From positions 186,001 through 250,000 of the forward strand of contig CAVZRO010000001.1 of assembly GCA_963777625.1 (NCBI GenBank): DNA of 64,000 bases, read 5' to 3'. The stretch is from DATDIC01 sp963777625 (GTDB lineage Bacteria > Pseudomonadota > Alphaproteobacteria > Acetobacterales > Acetobacteraceae). Below are positions 26,045 through 34,667 of this stretch, in pieces. Position 1 is the first letter of the stretch, and each line of letters opens with the position of its first letter. Made by a program: the position numbers and the translations under genes. The notes under the pieces are model-generated. The model was not told the DNA's origin. It did no database searches and saw nothing but the letters and a program-made list of their open reading frames with translations.

Positions 26045-28105
26045 GTGCCAGGACACGAAATCGGCGTCGATATCGGCGGCACCTTCACCGACGTCGTCTG
26101 CCGCAGCCCCGGCCAGCCGATCCGCACGCTCAAAATCCCCACCACCCGCGGCGACCCCAGCGCCGCGGTGCTCCGCGCCCTGTCCCGCCTGTCGTCGGAT
26201 TTCGCCATCAGCCCCGACGCGATCACCCGTTTCCTGCACGGCACCACCATCGCCACCAACGCCGTCCTGGAACGCAAGGGCGCCAAAATCGGCCTCATTG
26301 CCAGCCAGGGCTTCCGCGACGTGCTGGAGATCGGCTTCCAGCTCCGCAAGGACCTGTATCGGATCATCCTGGAACCCGGCGCGCCCGTCTTCCTCGCGCC
26401 GCGTCACCTCCGCCGCGAAGCCATCGAGCAGGTCTCCGCCCAGGGCGAAATCCTTGTTCCGCTCGACGAAGCATCCGTCTGCCGCGCGGCCGACGAACTG
26501 GCTGCACTCGGGGTGCAGGCGATCGCCGTCTCCTACATCTTCTCCTTCCTCCACCCGGAACACGAGCAGCGCACGCGCGAACTGATCGCTGCCCGCCATC
26601 CGGAGATCCTGGTCTCGCTATCCTCCGAGGTAGACCCAGCGTTCCGCGAGCATGAACGCACCGTCGTCACCGCCTTCGACGCCTACATGAAACCCGTCGT
26701 CGGCCGCTACCTGGAGCGGCTGGAAGCCGGGCTGGCGCAGGCCGGCGTCGCGGCCCCGTTGCAGGTGATGCAATCGCGCGGCGGCCTCAGCGGCACGTTC
26801 GTCGCCCGCCAACGCCCGGTGCGGCTGTTCCTGTCGGGGCCGGCGGCGGGCGTGATCGGCGGCGCCATGGTGGGTCGCGCCGCGCAACGCCACGACCTGA
26901 TCACCATCGATGTCGGCGGCACCTCCAGCGACATCGCGGTCATCGAGGGCGGCGAGCCGGTGATCCGCCCCGAAGGCTCCATCGCCGGATATTCGGTGCG
27001 GGTGCCGATGGTGGACGTGAACGCGATCGGCGCCGGGGGCGGCAGCATCGCCTGGCTGGACGGCGCCGGCGGGCTGCGGGTCGGGCCGCATTCGGCCGGC
27101 TCCGACCCCGGCCCCGCCTGCTACGGCACCGGTGGCGAGCAGCCGACCGTCACCGACGCCTCGGTCGTGCTCGGCTGGCTCGATCCGGCCTATTTCGCCG
27201 CCGGCGCCATGCATCTGGACACCGCCCGCGCGCGCGAGGCCATCGAGCGCGTCATCGCCCGCCCGCTCGGTCTCACGGCGGAACAGGCCGCGCTCGGCAT
27301 CCACCGCGTGGTGAATGCACAGATGGTGGAAGGCATCAGGCTGGTCTCGGTACGGCGAGGGCTCGACCCGCGCCGCTTTACGCTCGTGGCTCTGGGCGGC
27401 GCCGGACCGCTGCACGCCACCGCGCTGGCGACAGAGCTGGAGATCGGCAGCGTTCTCATTCCCCGCTATCCCGGGGTGTTGTCCGCGGCCGGGCTGCTCG
27501 CCGCCCCGGTGGAACACGAGGTGGCCGCCGCGTTTCCCCGCCCGTTGCGGGGACTGGCGTTCGCTGATGTACGCCGCGCGCTCGATGCGCTGGACCAGCG
27601 CTGCGGCGAGCTGATGGCGGCCGAGACGCTGAGCGGGCCGGTCTCGATCCAGTATTCCGCCGACATGTGGTATATCGGCCAGTCGTACCATCTGGACGTG
27701 CCGTTGCAGCCGCACGCGCCCGACCCGATCGACGCGCTGTACCGCGATTTCCTCGCTCTGCACGACCGTATCTACGGCCACAGCACGGAACAGCCGGCCG
27801 CCATCGTGAACCTGCGCACGGTGCATCGCAGCGGCGGCACCAACCAGCTCGACGAAACCGCCTACCGCCCACGCCCGGGGAACCCGAGCAAGCCCTCACG
27901 GCGCATCCTCGTCGCCGCCATGACCGAGCCGGTCGAGGCAGCGATCTACGATCGCGCCGCCATGCCTGCCGGCATGCAGGTCACCGGGCCGGCAATCATC
28001 GAACAGGACGACACCACCACGCTGATCGAACCCGGATGGACGGGCCGAGTGCTGGAAAACGGGACGTTATTGTTAACGGCGGGGCTGCTGGAGGCAGGCG
28101 CATGA
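26045..28105 (+). CDS. hyuA: HyuA-type hydantoinase/oxoprolinase subunit A
   Basis: 686 residues, ATP-dependent amidohydrolase subunit acting on hydantoins or 5-oxoproline-like rings. The N-terminus VDIGGTFTDVV (8-18) is the sugar-kinase/Hsp70-like phosphate loop, HGTTIATNAVLERKGA follows, and mid-protein VGGTSSDIAV and GAGGGSIAW are family hallmarks. The GTG at 26045 starts the conserved segment. The ATG of hyuB overlaps its TGA, so the two subunits are translationally coupled. No permease or racemase gene is attached, and the actual substrate is unknown. Confidence 0.9.
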   Translation: MPGHEIGVDIGGTFTDVVCRSPGQPIRTLKIPTTRGDPSAAVLRALSRLSSDFAISPDAITRFLHGTTIATNAVLERKGAKIGLIASQGFRDVLEIGFQLRKDLYRIILEPGAPVFLAPRHLRREAIEQVSAQGEILVPLDEASVCRAADELAALGVQAIAVSYIFSFLHPEHEQRTRELIAARHPEILVSLSSEVDPAFREHERTVVTAFDAYMKPVVGRYLERLEAGLAQAGVAAPLQVMQSRGGLSGTFVARQRPVRLFLSGPAAGVIGGAMVGRAAQRHDLITIDVGGTSSDIAVIEGGEPVIRPEGSIAGYSVRVPMVDVNAIGAGGGSIAWLDGAGGLRVGPHSAGSDPGPACYGTGGEQPTVTDASVVLGWLDPAYFAAGAMHLDTARAREAIERVIARPLGLTAEQAALGIHRVVNAQMVEGIRLVSVRRGLDPRRFTLVALGGAGPLHATALATELEIGSVLIPRYPGVLSAAGLLAAPVEHEVAAAFPRPLRGLAFADVRRALDALDQRCGELMAAETLSGPVSIQYSADMWYIGQSYHLDVPLQPHAPDPIDALYRDFLALHDRIYGHSTEQPAAIVNLRTVHRSGGTNQLDETAYRPRPGNPSKPSRRILVAAMTEPVEAAIYDRAAMPAGMQVTGPAIIEQDDTTTLIEPGWTGRVLENGTLLLTAGLLEAGA

Positions 28106-29793
28106 GAACGATGGACCCCATCACGCTGGAAGTCGTGCGCAACAAGCTGGACGGCATCGCCAACGAGATGCAGCTCACGCTGGTGCGCAGCGCCTTCTCG
28201 GCGATCGTGAAGGAAGGGCTGGACGCGTCCGCGGCGCTGTTCACCCTGCGCGGGGAAACCCTGGCGCAGGCGCTGGCGGTGCCGGTCCATCTCGGCGCGC
28301 TGACACCGATGGTCGGCCGCCTGATCCAGACCGTCCCCGCCGAGGACATGCACGAGGGCGACATCTGGATCCTGAACGACACCTACATGGGCGGCACGCA
28401 TCTGCCGGACATCGCCATCATGATGCCGGTGTTCGCCGACGGCCGGCCGGTGGCGATCAGCGCGGCGATGACCCACCATCAGGATGTGGGTGGCATGGCG
28501 CCCGGCTCCACGCCCACCAACGCCACCGAGATTTTCCAGGAAGGCATCCGCATCCCGCTGCTGAAGTTCCGCGACGGCGACAGGCTGAACGACACGCTGG
28601 TCGCCATGCTGCGGCGGAACGTGCGCCTGCCCGACGTGCTGATGGGCGACATCAACGCCCAGGTCGCCGCCTGCATCACCGGCGCCCGGCGGCTGCACGC
28701 GCTGGCCGGGACGTACGGCCGCACGGGTCTGCTGGAGATGATCGACGAGCTGCTGGACCGCTCGGAGACATTGACCCGGCAGGCGCTGCGCGGTCTGCCG
28801 GCGGGCACATACAGCTATGCCGATTACCTCGACAATGACGGGGTCGATCTCGACCGGCCGGTGCGGATCGAGGTCGCGGTCACGATCGGCGACGGCACGA
28901 TGCGGTGCGATTTCGCCGGTACGTCGCCGCAGGTGCGCGGGCCGTTCAACTGCATGCCGTCGGGCCCCTTTGCCGCGGCCTGCTTCGCCCTGCGCGCAGT
29001 CACCGATCCCGACGCACGCATTCCCAACAACGGCGGCTGCTTCCGCCCGATCGCGCTGGACCTGCCGCCGGCAAGCCTGGTGAACCCGGAGGAGCCGGCG
29101 CCGACCGGCTGCCGCACCTCCACCATCAAGCGCATCACCGGCGTGATCCTGGGCGCGCTGCGGCAGGCGGCACCGGACCGCGTGCCGGCGGACTCCGCCA
29201 GCGAGACGGTGATCATGCATTTCGGCGGCAAGCGCGCGGACGGGCGCCGCTACGTCACCTCCCAGCTTCTGGTGGCCGGCAGCGGCGCGGCGGCGGACCG
29301 CGACGGCGTCGATGTGATCGAGACCGACGCCAGCAACTGCCTGAACGTGCCCGCCGAGGCGCTGATGATGGAAGCGCCGATCCGCGTGCACCGCGCCGCG
29401 CTGGCGCCCGACTCCGGCGGCCCGGGCCGGTTCCGAGGTGGCCTGGGCGGCGTGTACGAGTATGAGCTGCTGGAGGGCGAAGCCACCGTCACCTACCGCG
29501 GAGAGCGCCATATGTGCGCAGCCGCCGGCACCGCCGACGCGCTGCCCGGCGGCCTCGCCACTGCCATCATCCGGCACGCCGACGCATCCCCTGACATTGT
29601 GGTTCCGTCGAAGATCGTCCGCCGCCTGCGGCCCGGCGACCGCATCCTGATCACCACTGCCGGCGGTGGTGGACACGGGCCGGCAAGTGCGCGGGATCCG
29701 GCTTTCATCGAGCGCGACGTTGCTGATGGCAAGGTGAGCGAGGAAGCGGCTCAGGCCCGTTACGGACGAAACGTGACGGCGACAACGAGCTAA
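28102..29793 (+). CDS. hyuB: HyuB-type hydantoinase/oxoprolinase subunit B
   Basis: 563 residues, partner of HyuA. MDPITLEVVRNKLDGIANEM at the start, FILNDTYMGGTHLPDI-type segment (WILNDTYMGGTHLPD), MTHHQDVGGMAPGS and the late GGGGHGPASARDP are typical of HyuB/acetone-carboxylase beta-like proteins. Starts within the hyuA stop (ATGA). Its 3' end overlaps the convergent MscS gene by four bases. Confidence 0.9.
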   Translation: MRTMDPITLEVVRNKLDGIANEMQLTLVRSAFSAIVKEGLDASAALFTLRGETLAQALAVPVHLGALTPMVGRLIQTVPAEDMHEGDIWILNDTYMGGTHLPDIAIMMPVFADGRPVAISAAMTHHQDVGGMAPGSTPTNATEIFQEGIRIPLLKFRDGDRLNDTLVAMLRRNVRLPDVLMGDINAQVAACITGARRLHALAGTYGRTGLLEMIDELLDRSETLTRQALRGLPAGTYSYADYLDNDGVDLDRPVRIEVAVTIGDGTMRCDFAGTSPQVRGPFNCMPSGPFAAACFALRAVTDPDARIPNNGGCFRPIALDLPPASLVNPEEPAPTGCRTSTIKRITGVILGALRQAAPDRVPADSASETVIMHFGGKRADGRRYVTSQLLVAGSGAAADRDGVDVIETDASNCLNVPAEALMMEAPIRVHRAALAPDSGGPGRFRGGLGGVYEYELLEGEATVTYRGERHMCAAAGTADALPGGLATAIIRHADASPDIVVPSKIVRRLRPGDRILITTAGGGGHGPASARDPAFIERDVADGKVSEEAAQARYGRNVTATTS

Positions 29794-31271
29794 CCGTTGA
29801 GCCGGCGCAGGAATTGGCGCAGCCGGGCAAGCAGCAGATCGGGCTTGTCCATATGGTCTTCCTCATGCGCCGCGGCCTCGCAGCGCAACCAAGCTAGCCC
29901 GCGCTGGGCTTGCGCCTCCAGGCTATTTGCCAGGTTGGGGTTGGAGCGCACTACCGTGGCAAAACCCGCTTTACCCAATCTGTAGGCCGCCACCGGCGTG
30001 AGCGCCGTTGCGGTTGCAACCCACGCCGTGCCCGTGATCAAACTTATCATGCCGACGCTGTCGCCAGGGCTCGCGCGCAACAGCACGCGCCGGCCAGTGC
30101 CTTCACCGCGCGCCAGCTCCACCGTACCGGTAGCAAGCAGGAACAGTGCGTCGGGCATTTCACCCTCGCGGATGAGCGTGTCGCCGCGTTCCAGAGAGAT
30201 CGCGACGAAATGGCCCGCCAGCAGTTCCCGTTGATCCGGATCGAGCGGGCCGAACAGCTCCGATTCCGCCATCAGCTCGATAAGTGTCGGCACTGACGCC
30301 GATGGCGGCACTGCAATGCCGCGGACGCCGAGCGAAATGCCGGCATGACGCAGGTGACGGTGCATCTGCGTCAGCATTTCGGTGCGCGCCGCCGCGATCT
30401 CGTCGCTGGCGCGGACGATGAAGCTGATTTCGTACGCAACGCCATCGCCCTGAAGGCCGACGCAATGGATCGCCGGTTGCGGCTGGGACAACGGTAAGCG
30501 GCATGCCTGTACGGCAGCATCGAGCGCGGCGACGCAGCGACCCGGATCAACGGACGGGTGGGTGTCTACCGTCACCGTGATGCCGCGCGTCGGTGTTGGT
30601 GCGCTGCGGTTCTCCAGGCGCGATTTGGCTATAACGCTGTTGGGAACGATGGCGACACTGTTGTGCGGTGTCGCGATCTGGGTCGAGCGCCAGTTGATCT
30701 GCAACACCTGTCCTTCGATGCCGCCTTCCACCCACAGCAAATCGCCGGGCTTGTAGGCGTGTTCCAATCCGACCGCTATTCCTGAAAACACGTCCGACAA
30801 CGTGCTCTGCAAAGCCAGGCCGAGTATGATAGCGACCACACCGGAGGTCGCCACCAGGCCGACGATCGGCACGCCAAAGACGAAGTTGATCACGGCGAGC
30901 GCGGTCGCGATGTAGATGGCGCCCGCCAGCAGGTCAGACACGATCCGGGTCTCACGCGGCCGGTTCTCGACCACGACGACGAACCGCACGATGTCGACCG
31001 CGACGCGCGCGCCGACCATCCACCAGCCGATTTCGACCAGTTGCGCCCAGATCCTCTCGCCCGGGCGGAGAACAGAAAGCCGCGGCTCCACCGGTGAGCC
31101 CACGGCAAGCCGCATCAGCCACGTCAGGACGACGAATACGACAATCCGGACGACGAGGCGCACCCACAATGGCCGACGACCATCATTCCGTGCATCGATC
31201 GCGGTGACCAGCAGCACCAGGCTCGCGAACGACAATGGCACCATCGGCAGACCTAGCAGGTTGAACAACAT
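29790..31271 (-). CDS. MscS-family channel with C-terminal cyclic-nucleotide-binding-like domain
   Basis: 493 residues: membrane helices at about 8-27, 40-58, 80-100 and 115-135, the MscS pore helix and beta domain (TSGVVAIILGLALQSTLSDV; KPGDLLWVEGGIEGQV; IVPNSVIAKSRLENRS) and, from about 330, a cNMP-binding-fold domain (LERGDTLIREGEMPDALFLL). This is the layout of bacterial cyclic-nucleotide-gated MscS-like channels. In the phosphate-binding cassette region (GDSVGMISLITGTAWVATAT) the position usually held by Arg appears to be Trp, so classical cAMP binding is doubtful. Convergent with hyuB, overlapping it by four bases. Confidence 0.85.
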   Translation of the reverse strand: MLFNLLGLPMVPLSFASLVLLVTAIDARNDGRRPLWVRLVVRIVVFVVLTWLMRLAVGSPVEPRLSVLRPGERIWAQLVEIGWWMVGARVAVDIVRFVVVVENRPRETRIVSDLLAGAIYIATALAVINFVFGVPIVGLVATSGVVAIILGLALQSTLSDVFSGIAVGLEHAYKPGDLLWVEGGIEGQVLQINWRSTQIATPHNSVAIVPNSVIAKSRLENRSAPTPTRGITVTVDTHPSVDPGRCVAALDAAVQACRLPLSQPQPAIHCVGLQGDGVAYEISFIVRASDEIAAARTEMLTQMHRHLRHAGISLGVRGIAVPPSASVPTLIELMAESELFGPLDPDQRELLAGHFVAISLERGDTLIREGEMPDALFLLATGTVELARGEGTGRRVLLRASPGDSVGMISLITGTAWVATATALTPVAAYRLGKAGFATVVRSNPNLANSLEAQAQRGLAWLRCEAAAHEEDHMDKPDLLLARLRQFLRRLNG

Positions 31272-31444
31272 CTCAACTCCACGATTGCGCGCCCGATGTC
31301 GTCCCGCTGGAAAGGTTGTAAAGGGCCGGTCAGGTAAGCACAGGCGCCTCCTGGTTCAAGCGGGCGAGGTCGCGCCCCGACGCTTTCCAAACCGGCCCCC
31401 CTGCGCTCTAATCGCCCCGGACCCGCGCCGAACGGAGGCCGCCC

Positions 31445-32557
31445 ATGAACGTGCAACTGACTGACCGCCCAAGCCCGGCGCCGGCAAACGCCTCCGGGCT
31501 GGCCACCGCCGATTGCGACATCCATCCGCAGCGCAACAGCAACAAAGACCTGTTCCCATACCTGTCGGCCCGCTGGCAGGAACACTACGCGCTGTTCGGA
31601 TCGCGGCCACGGCAGGCGTATCAGCAGGGTCCCGCCTATCCGAAGGGCCAGCCCAACGCCTCCCGCCGCGATGCATGGCCGCCCGGCGGCGGACGTCCCG
31701 GCAGCAGCCTGCCCTTCCTGCGCGAGCAACTACTGGACGCCAACAACACCCAGCTCGGCATCCTCAACGCCACCGGCGACAACGGCCAGAGCTTCCAGAA
31801 CCGCGAATTCGGCGCCGCCGTATGCCGCGCCATGAACGAATGGCTGGTGGCCGAGTGGCTGGCTCCCGAGCCGCGGCTGAAAGGCTCCATCGTCGTTCCC
31901 TACGAAGATACCGACGCCGCCGTCGCCGAGATCGAACGCTATGCCGGTGATACCCGCTTCGCCCAGGTGCTGATGCTGAGCCGCACCTCCGAGCCGCCCG
32001 GGCAGAAACGTTACTGGCGCATCTATGAAGCCGCTGCCGCGGCCGGCCTGCCGGTCGGCGTGCACGCTTTCGGCTTCGGCGGTTTTCCGGTCAGTGGCAG
32101 CGGCTGGCCCTCGTTCTACATCGAGGACATGGTCGGGCACGCACAGTCCTGCCAGTCCTTCCTGACCAGCATGGTGATCGAAGGCGTGTTCGAGCGACTG
32201 CCGAACTTCAAGCTGGTGCTGATCGAATCCGGCTTCGCCTGGGTGCCGCCACTGGCATGGCGGCTGGACAGATTATGGCGGCGGCTGAAAGTGGAAACAC
32301 CGCATCTGAAGCGCGCCCCGTCCGAATATATCCGCAATCAGGTCTGGCTCAGCACGCAGCCGATGGAAGAGCCTCAGCCGCGTGAGCAAGTGCTGGACGC
32401 GATCGGCTGGATCGGCTGGGACCGGCTGCTGTTCGCCACCGACTATCCGCATTGGGACTATGACAATCCGGCGCAGGCCTTGCCGCTGCCGATCAGCCAG
32501 GAAAAGCGCGAGCGATTCTTCCTGAAAAACGCACTGGAGCTATACGGTCAGGCCTGA
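31445..32557 (+). CDS. ACMSD-like amidohydrolase (Amidohydro_2)
   Basis: 370 residues of the metal-dependent amidohydrolase superfamily. ADCDIHP near residue 22 (HxH-type site with the first His replaced by Asp), VHAFGFGG, IESGFAW and FATDYPHWD (catalytic Asp) follow the ACMSD/resorcylate-decarboxylase-like group, which performs non-oxidative decarboxylation or hydrolysis. The ATG at 31445 gives a normal N-terminus without a signal. It stands alone; the nearest neighbours on both sides are transcribed in the opposite direction. The substrate is unknown. Confidence 0.82.
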   Translation: MNVQLTDRPSPAPANASGLATADCDIHPQRNSNKDLFPYLSARWQEHYALFGSRPRQAYQQGPAYPKGQPNASRRDAWPPGGGRPGSSLPFLREQLLDANNTQLGILNATGDNGQSFQNREFGAAVCRAMNEWLVAEWLAPEPRLKGSIVVPYEDTDAAVAEIERYAGDTRFAQVLMLSRTSEPPGQKRYWRIYEAAAAAGLPVGVHAFGFGGFPVSGSGWPSFYIEDMVGHAQSCQSFLTSMVIEGVFERLPNFKLVLIESGFAWVPPLAWRLDRLWRRLKVETPHLKRAPSEYIRNQVWLSTQPMEEPQPREQVLDAIGWIGWDRLLFATDYPHWDYDNPAQALPLPISQEKRERFFLKNALELYGQA

Positions 32558-32659
32558 ACGCAACCGGGGCTATTGCCGGTCGCCATAGCGGGCCGCCCTT
32601 CGATAGGGGTCGGGCTTGTCCCGGCCATCCACGCGGAGGTCGCGGTTGCACGGGCTGTC

Positions 32660-32752
32660 GCTGGATTCCCGCTTGCGCGGGAATGACGGGGGTTCGTGGG
32701 AATGACGGGGATTTGCCCGGATGACGGGAATTTACGGGAATGACGGGGATGG
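32660..32752. repeat. REP-like palindrome with degenerate tandem half-copies
   Basis: A canonical attcccgcttgcgcgggaat palindrome is followed by four imperfect copies of a (c)gggaatgacggggat unit at about 18-20 base spacing. It fills most of the 227-base spacer between the amidohydrolase and the convergent hydrolase. Confidence 0.65.
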
Positions 32753-32784
32753 GGTCTGCCTTTCAGGGCGTTGGGATAAATCAC

Positions 32785-33663
32785 TCAGTTCAGGCAGTGT
32801 CGCAGGAAATCGATGACCGGTTCCACGCATGCGGTGGCACGCTGCTCCTGGTCGATCTCCGCCAGTTCGATGCTGCCGCCCGCCTTCCGATAGTTAGCGA
32901 CGAAACGCTCCGGCTCGTTGCCGGGAAAACTACCGTCCGGATCGCGATAGTCGTGCACCGGGTCCGGCCTGCCCTGCACCCAAAGCGCCGGTGGCGTCAG
33001 CACCGGTTCGCCACGCTCCAGCGCCAGCATCGGATTGCCTTCAGCCATCGCGGCCTCTGTCTTCCAATAGGTATCGTGACGCTCTTTCATGTTGGTGGTC
33101 CAGGCGGGTGGATTGGCGCTGTCACGCTGGCGTATTGCATTCCGATAACGCGACAGCGGGTTGATCACCGGCCACAGCATCGCCACACAATGAACCGTGG
33201 CATCCGCCGTCATTCCAGAGGACATTCCAGAGGACATTCCGGAGGACATTCCGGAGGGCAGCGCGAACGCGGCGTAGCGGTCATCGCGCGGCCGCATCGC
33301 CGACAGCATCGCCAAGTGTCCGCCGCTGGACGATCCCATGATTGCGACCCGGTCCGCGCGGGCGCGATACTCACCCGCATGTGCTTTCAGCCAGCGGATA
33401 GCATAATTGACGTCCTGCAAAGAACTCGGGTACCCGTCCGCGGCCTGGCGAAAATTCGGCGCGGCGACCACGAACCCGGCCCTGGCAATCGCCTCATCCC
33501 GTGCGCTGCATTCGGTGAAATCACCGGCCGTCCAGGCGCCTCCGTGCAGGTCGATGACGGCCGGGTACTCCCCGCCGGATGCCGGCCTGCATAGGCGCAG
33601 TGCCATCGCCCGGTTACCGTCGTGCAAATATTCGACGTCCTGAGTGAGAATTTCGTGCCGCAT
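32785..33663 (-). CDS. Alpha/beta hydrolase (BD-FAE/esterase-like) with internal SSGM repeats
   Basis: 292 residues. LHGGAW is the oxyanion-hole motif and IMGSSSGGHLAM holds the nucleophile Ser. An acid residue could be in QGRPDPVHDY. The position where the catalytic His is expected, near the C-terminus, reads AEIDQEQRATACVEPV with no His, so activity is uncertain. Residues from PSGMSSGMSSGMSSGMTAD come from a 12-base tandem repeat (33209-33260) that lengthens a loop in frame. The start at 33663 begins the conserved part; longer readings to 33783 are unlikely. Confidence 0.7.
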   Translation of the reverse strand: MRHEILTQDVEYLHDGNRAMALRLCRPASGGEYPAVIDLHGGAWTAGDFTECSARDEAIARAGFVVAAPNFRQAADGYPSSLQDVNYAIRWLKAHAGEYRARADRVAIMGSSSGGHLAMLSAMRPRDDRYAAFALPSGMSSGMSSGMSSGMTADATVHCVAMLWPVINPLSRYRNAIRQRDSANPPAWTTNMKERHDTYWKTEAAMAEGNPMLALERGEPVLTPPALWVQGRPDPVHDYRDPDGSFPGNEPERFVANYRKAGGSIELAEIDQEQRATACVEPVIDFLRHCLN

Positions 33664-33905
33664 GGCAACACTCCGTAGCATTGATACAGGCTCATTTGTC
33701 CTGGGGTATGGACGGCAGCGCATGGTGATACTACCTTGCATGCGCCGGGTAGGCCAGAACAGAACACACAAGCATTCACGCATTTGCCATCAGGCAGGCG
33801 TGCCCGATGGCCTGACGGATGCTACCATGCTACGGATTTGCGTGTCCTTCGCGGCGGCGATTCGCAGTCAGCAGGGCTCTTGAAACGATTTCAGGGACGA
33901 CTCCT

Positions 33906-34667
33906 CTGTCCGACGAACAACCCCCACCGGATACCCTTCGCCTCGGGGATGACGAGGCGAAGATGCGACGGGCGCTTGGCCTGGGCGGCGACCAGCAGCG
34001 CACGCCTCAGCCGCCGCCCCCTTCACCCGATCGGCTGCTGCTGCATCGCCCCAAGCGCCGATTCGTCGCCGAAGGCGAAGTGCCCGTCGTGCACGGCCGG
34101 CTGTCACGCCGCGACGAATTGGCACTGCCGACAGCGACGACAACGAACCGGGTGGAAGCAGCGGAAACCGCTGCGCGCGCCGAACGGGAGGCGCGGGACA
34201 AGGCTGAACGCCTGCTGGCGGAAGCCCAGGCCGCGGTCCACGACCTGCAGACCCGGTTGGGACATGCTCAACTTGCGGTGAGCGAAGGGCACCAGGCGCT
34301 CGAATCCGAGAAAGCCGCGGCCGCCCCGTTGAATGATCAGATCACGCAATTGGCAGCGCGCCTGGCGGAGGTTGCAGCGGAAAGAGATTCCGCCGAAGAG
34401 CAACTGCAGGTCGTGCGAGCCACGCTCGCCGACATGCGGCAGGCGCGCGATGTGGCGGATCGAACAATCCGGACGGTTGTCGCGCGACCGGTGGTAACAG
34501 TGCGCGATCGCAAGCCCGCCGCCAGCCCCCCGCCGCGCGCGGCGCCGATCGCCTCCGCGCAACCGAAGGGCCCTGCGCGCTCCACCAAGCCGGCGACAGC
34601 GAGGGCAGAAGCGAAACCGGTCAAATGGTGGCTCAAAAGCAAGCCGAAGACCACAAAACGCCGTTGA
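33906..34667 (+). CDS. Coiled-coil protein with basic Pro/Lys-rich tail, unknown function
   Basis: About 253 residues. An N-terminal conserved-looking block (DTLRLGDDEAKMRRALGLGG and RRFVAEGEVPVVHGR) precedes a coiled coil (residues about 80-185, AETAARAEREARDKAERLLA onward) and a very basic tail ending KWWLKSKPKTTKRR. The tail could bind nucleic acid or be a linker, which is inference. The start is uncertain: the frame is open from an ATG at 33819, but agggacga sits 9 bases before a CTG at 33906 and the next ATG is 33963. The next gene overlaps its 3' end, suggesting coupling. Confidence 0.6.
   Translation: MSDEQPPPDTLRLGDDEAKMRRALGLGGDQQRTPQPPPPSPDRLLLHRPKRRFVAEGEVPVVHGRLSRRDELALPTATTTNRVEAAETAARAEREARDKAERLLAEAQAAVHDLQTRLGHAQLAVSEGHQALESEKAAAAPLNDQITQLAARLAEVAAERDSAEEQLQVVRATLADMRQARDVADRTIRTVVARPVVTVRDRKPAASPPPRAAPIASAQPKGPARSTKPATARAEAKPVKWWLKSKPKTTKRR

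Noticed and set aside
27946..29676. 576-codon minus-strand frame
   Set aside because: Antisense of hyuB; no domain and biased composition.
30558..30785. Small plus-strand gene inside the MscS region
   Set aside because: Shadow frame of the channel gene with no independent support.
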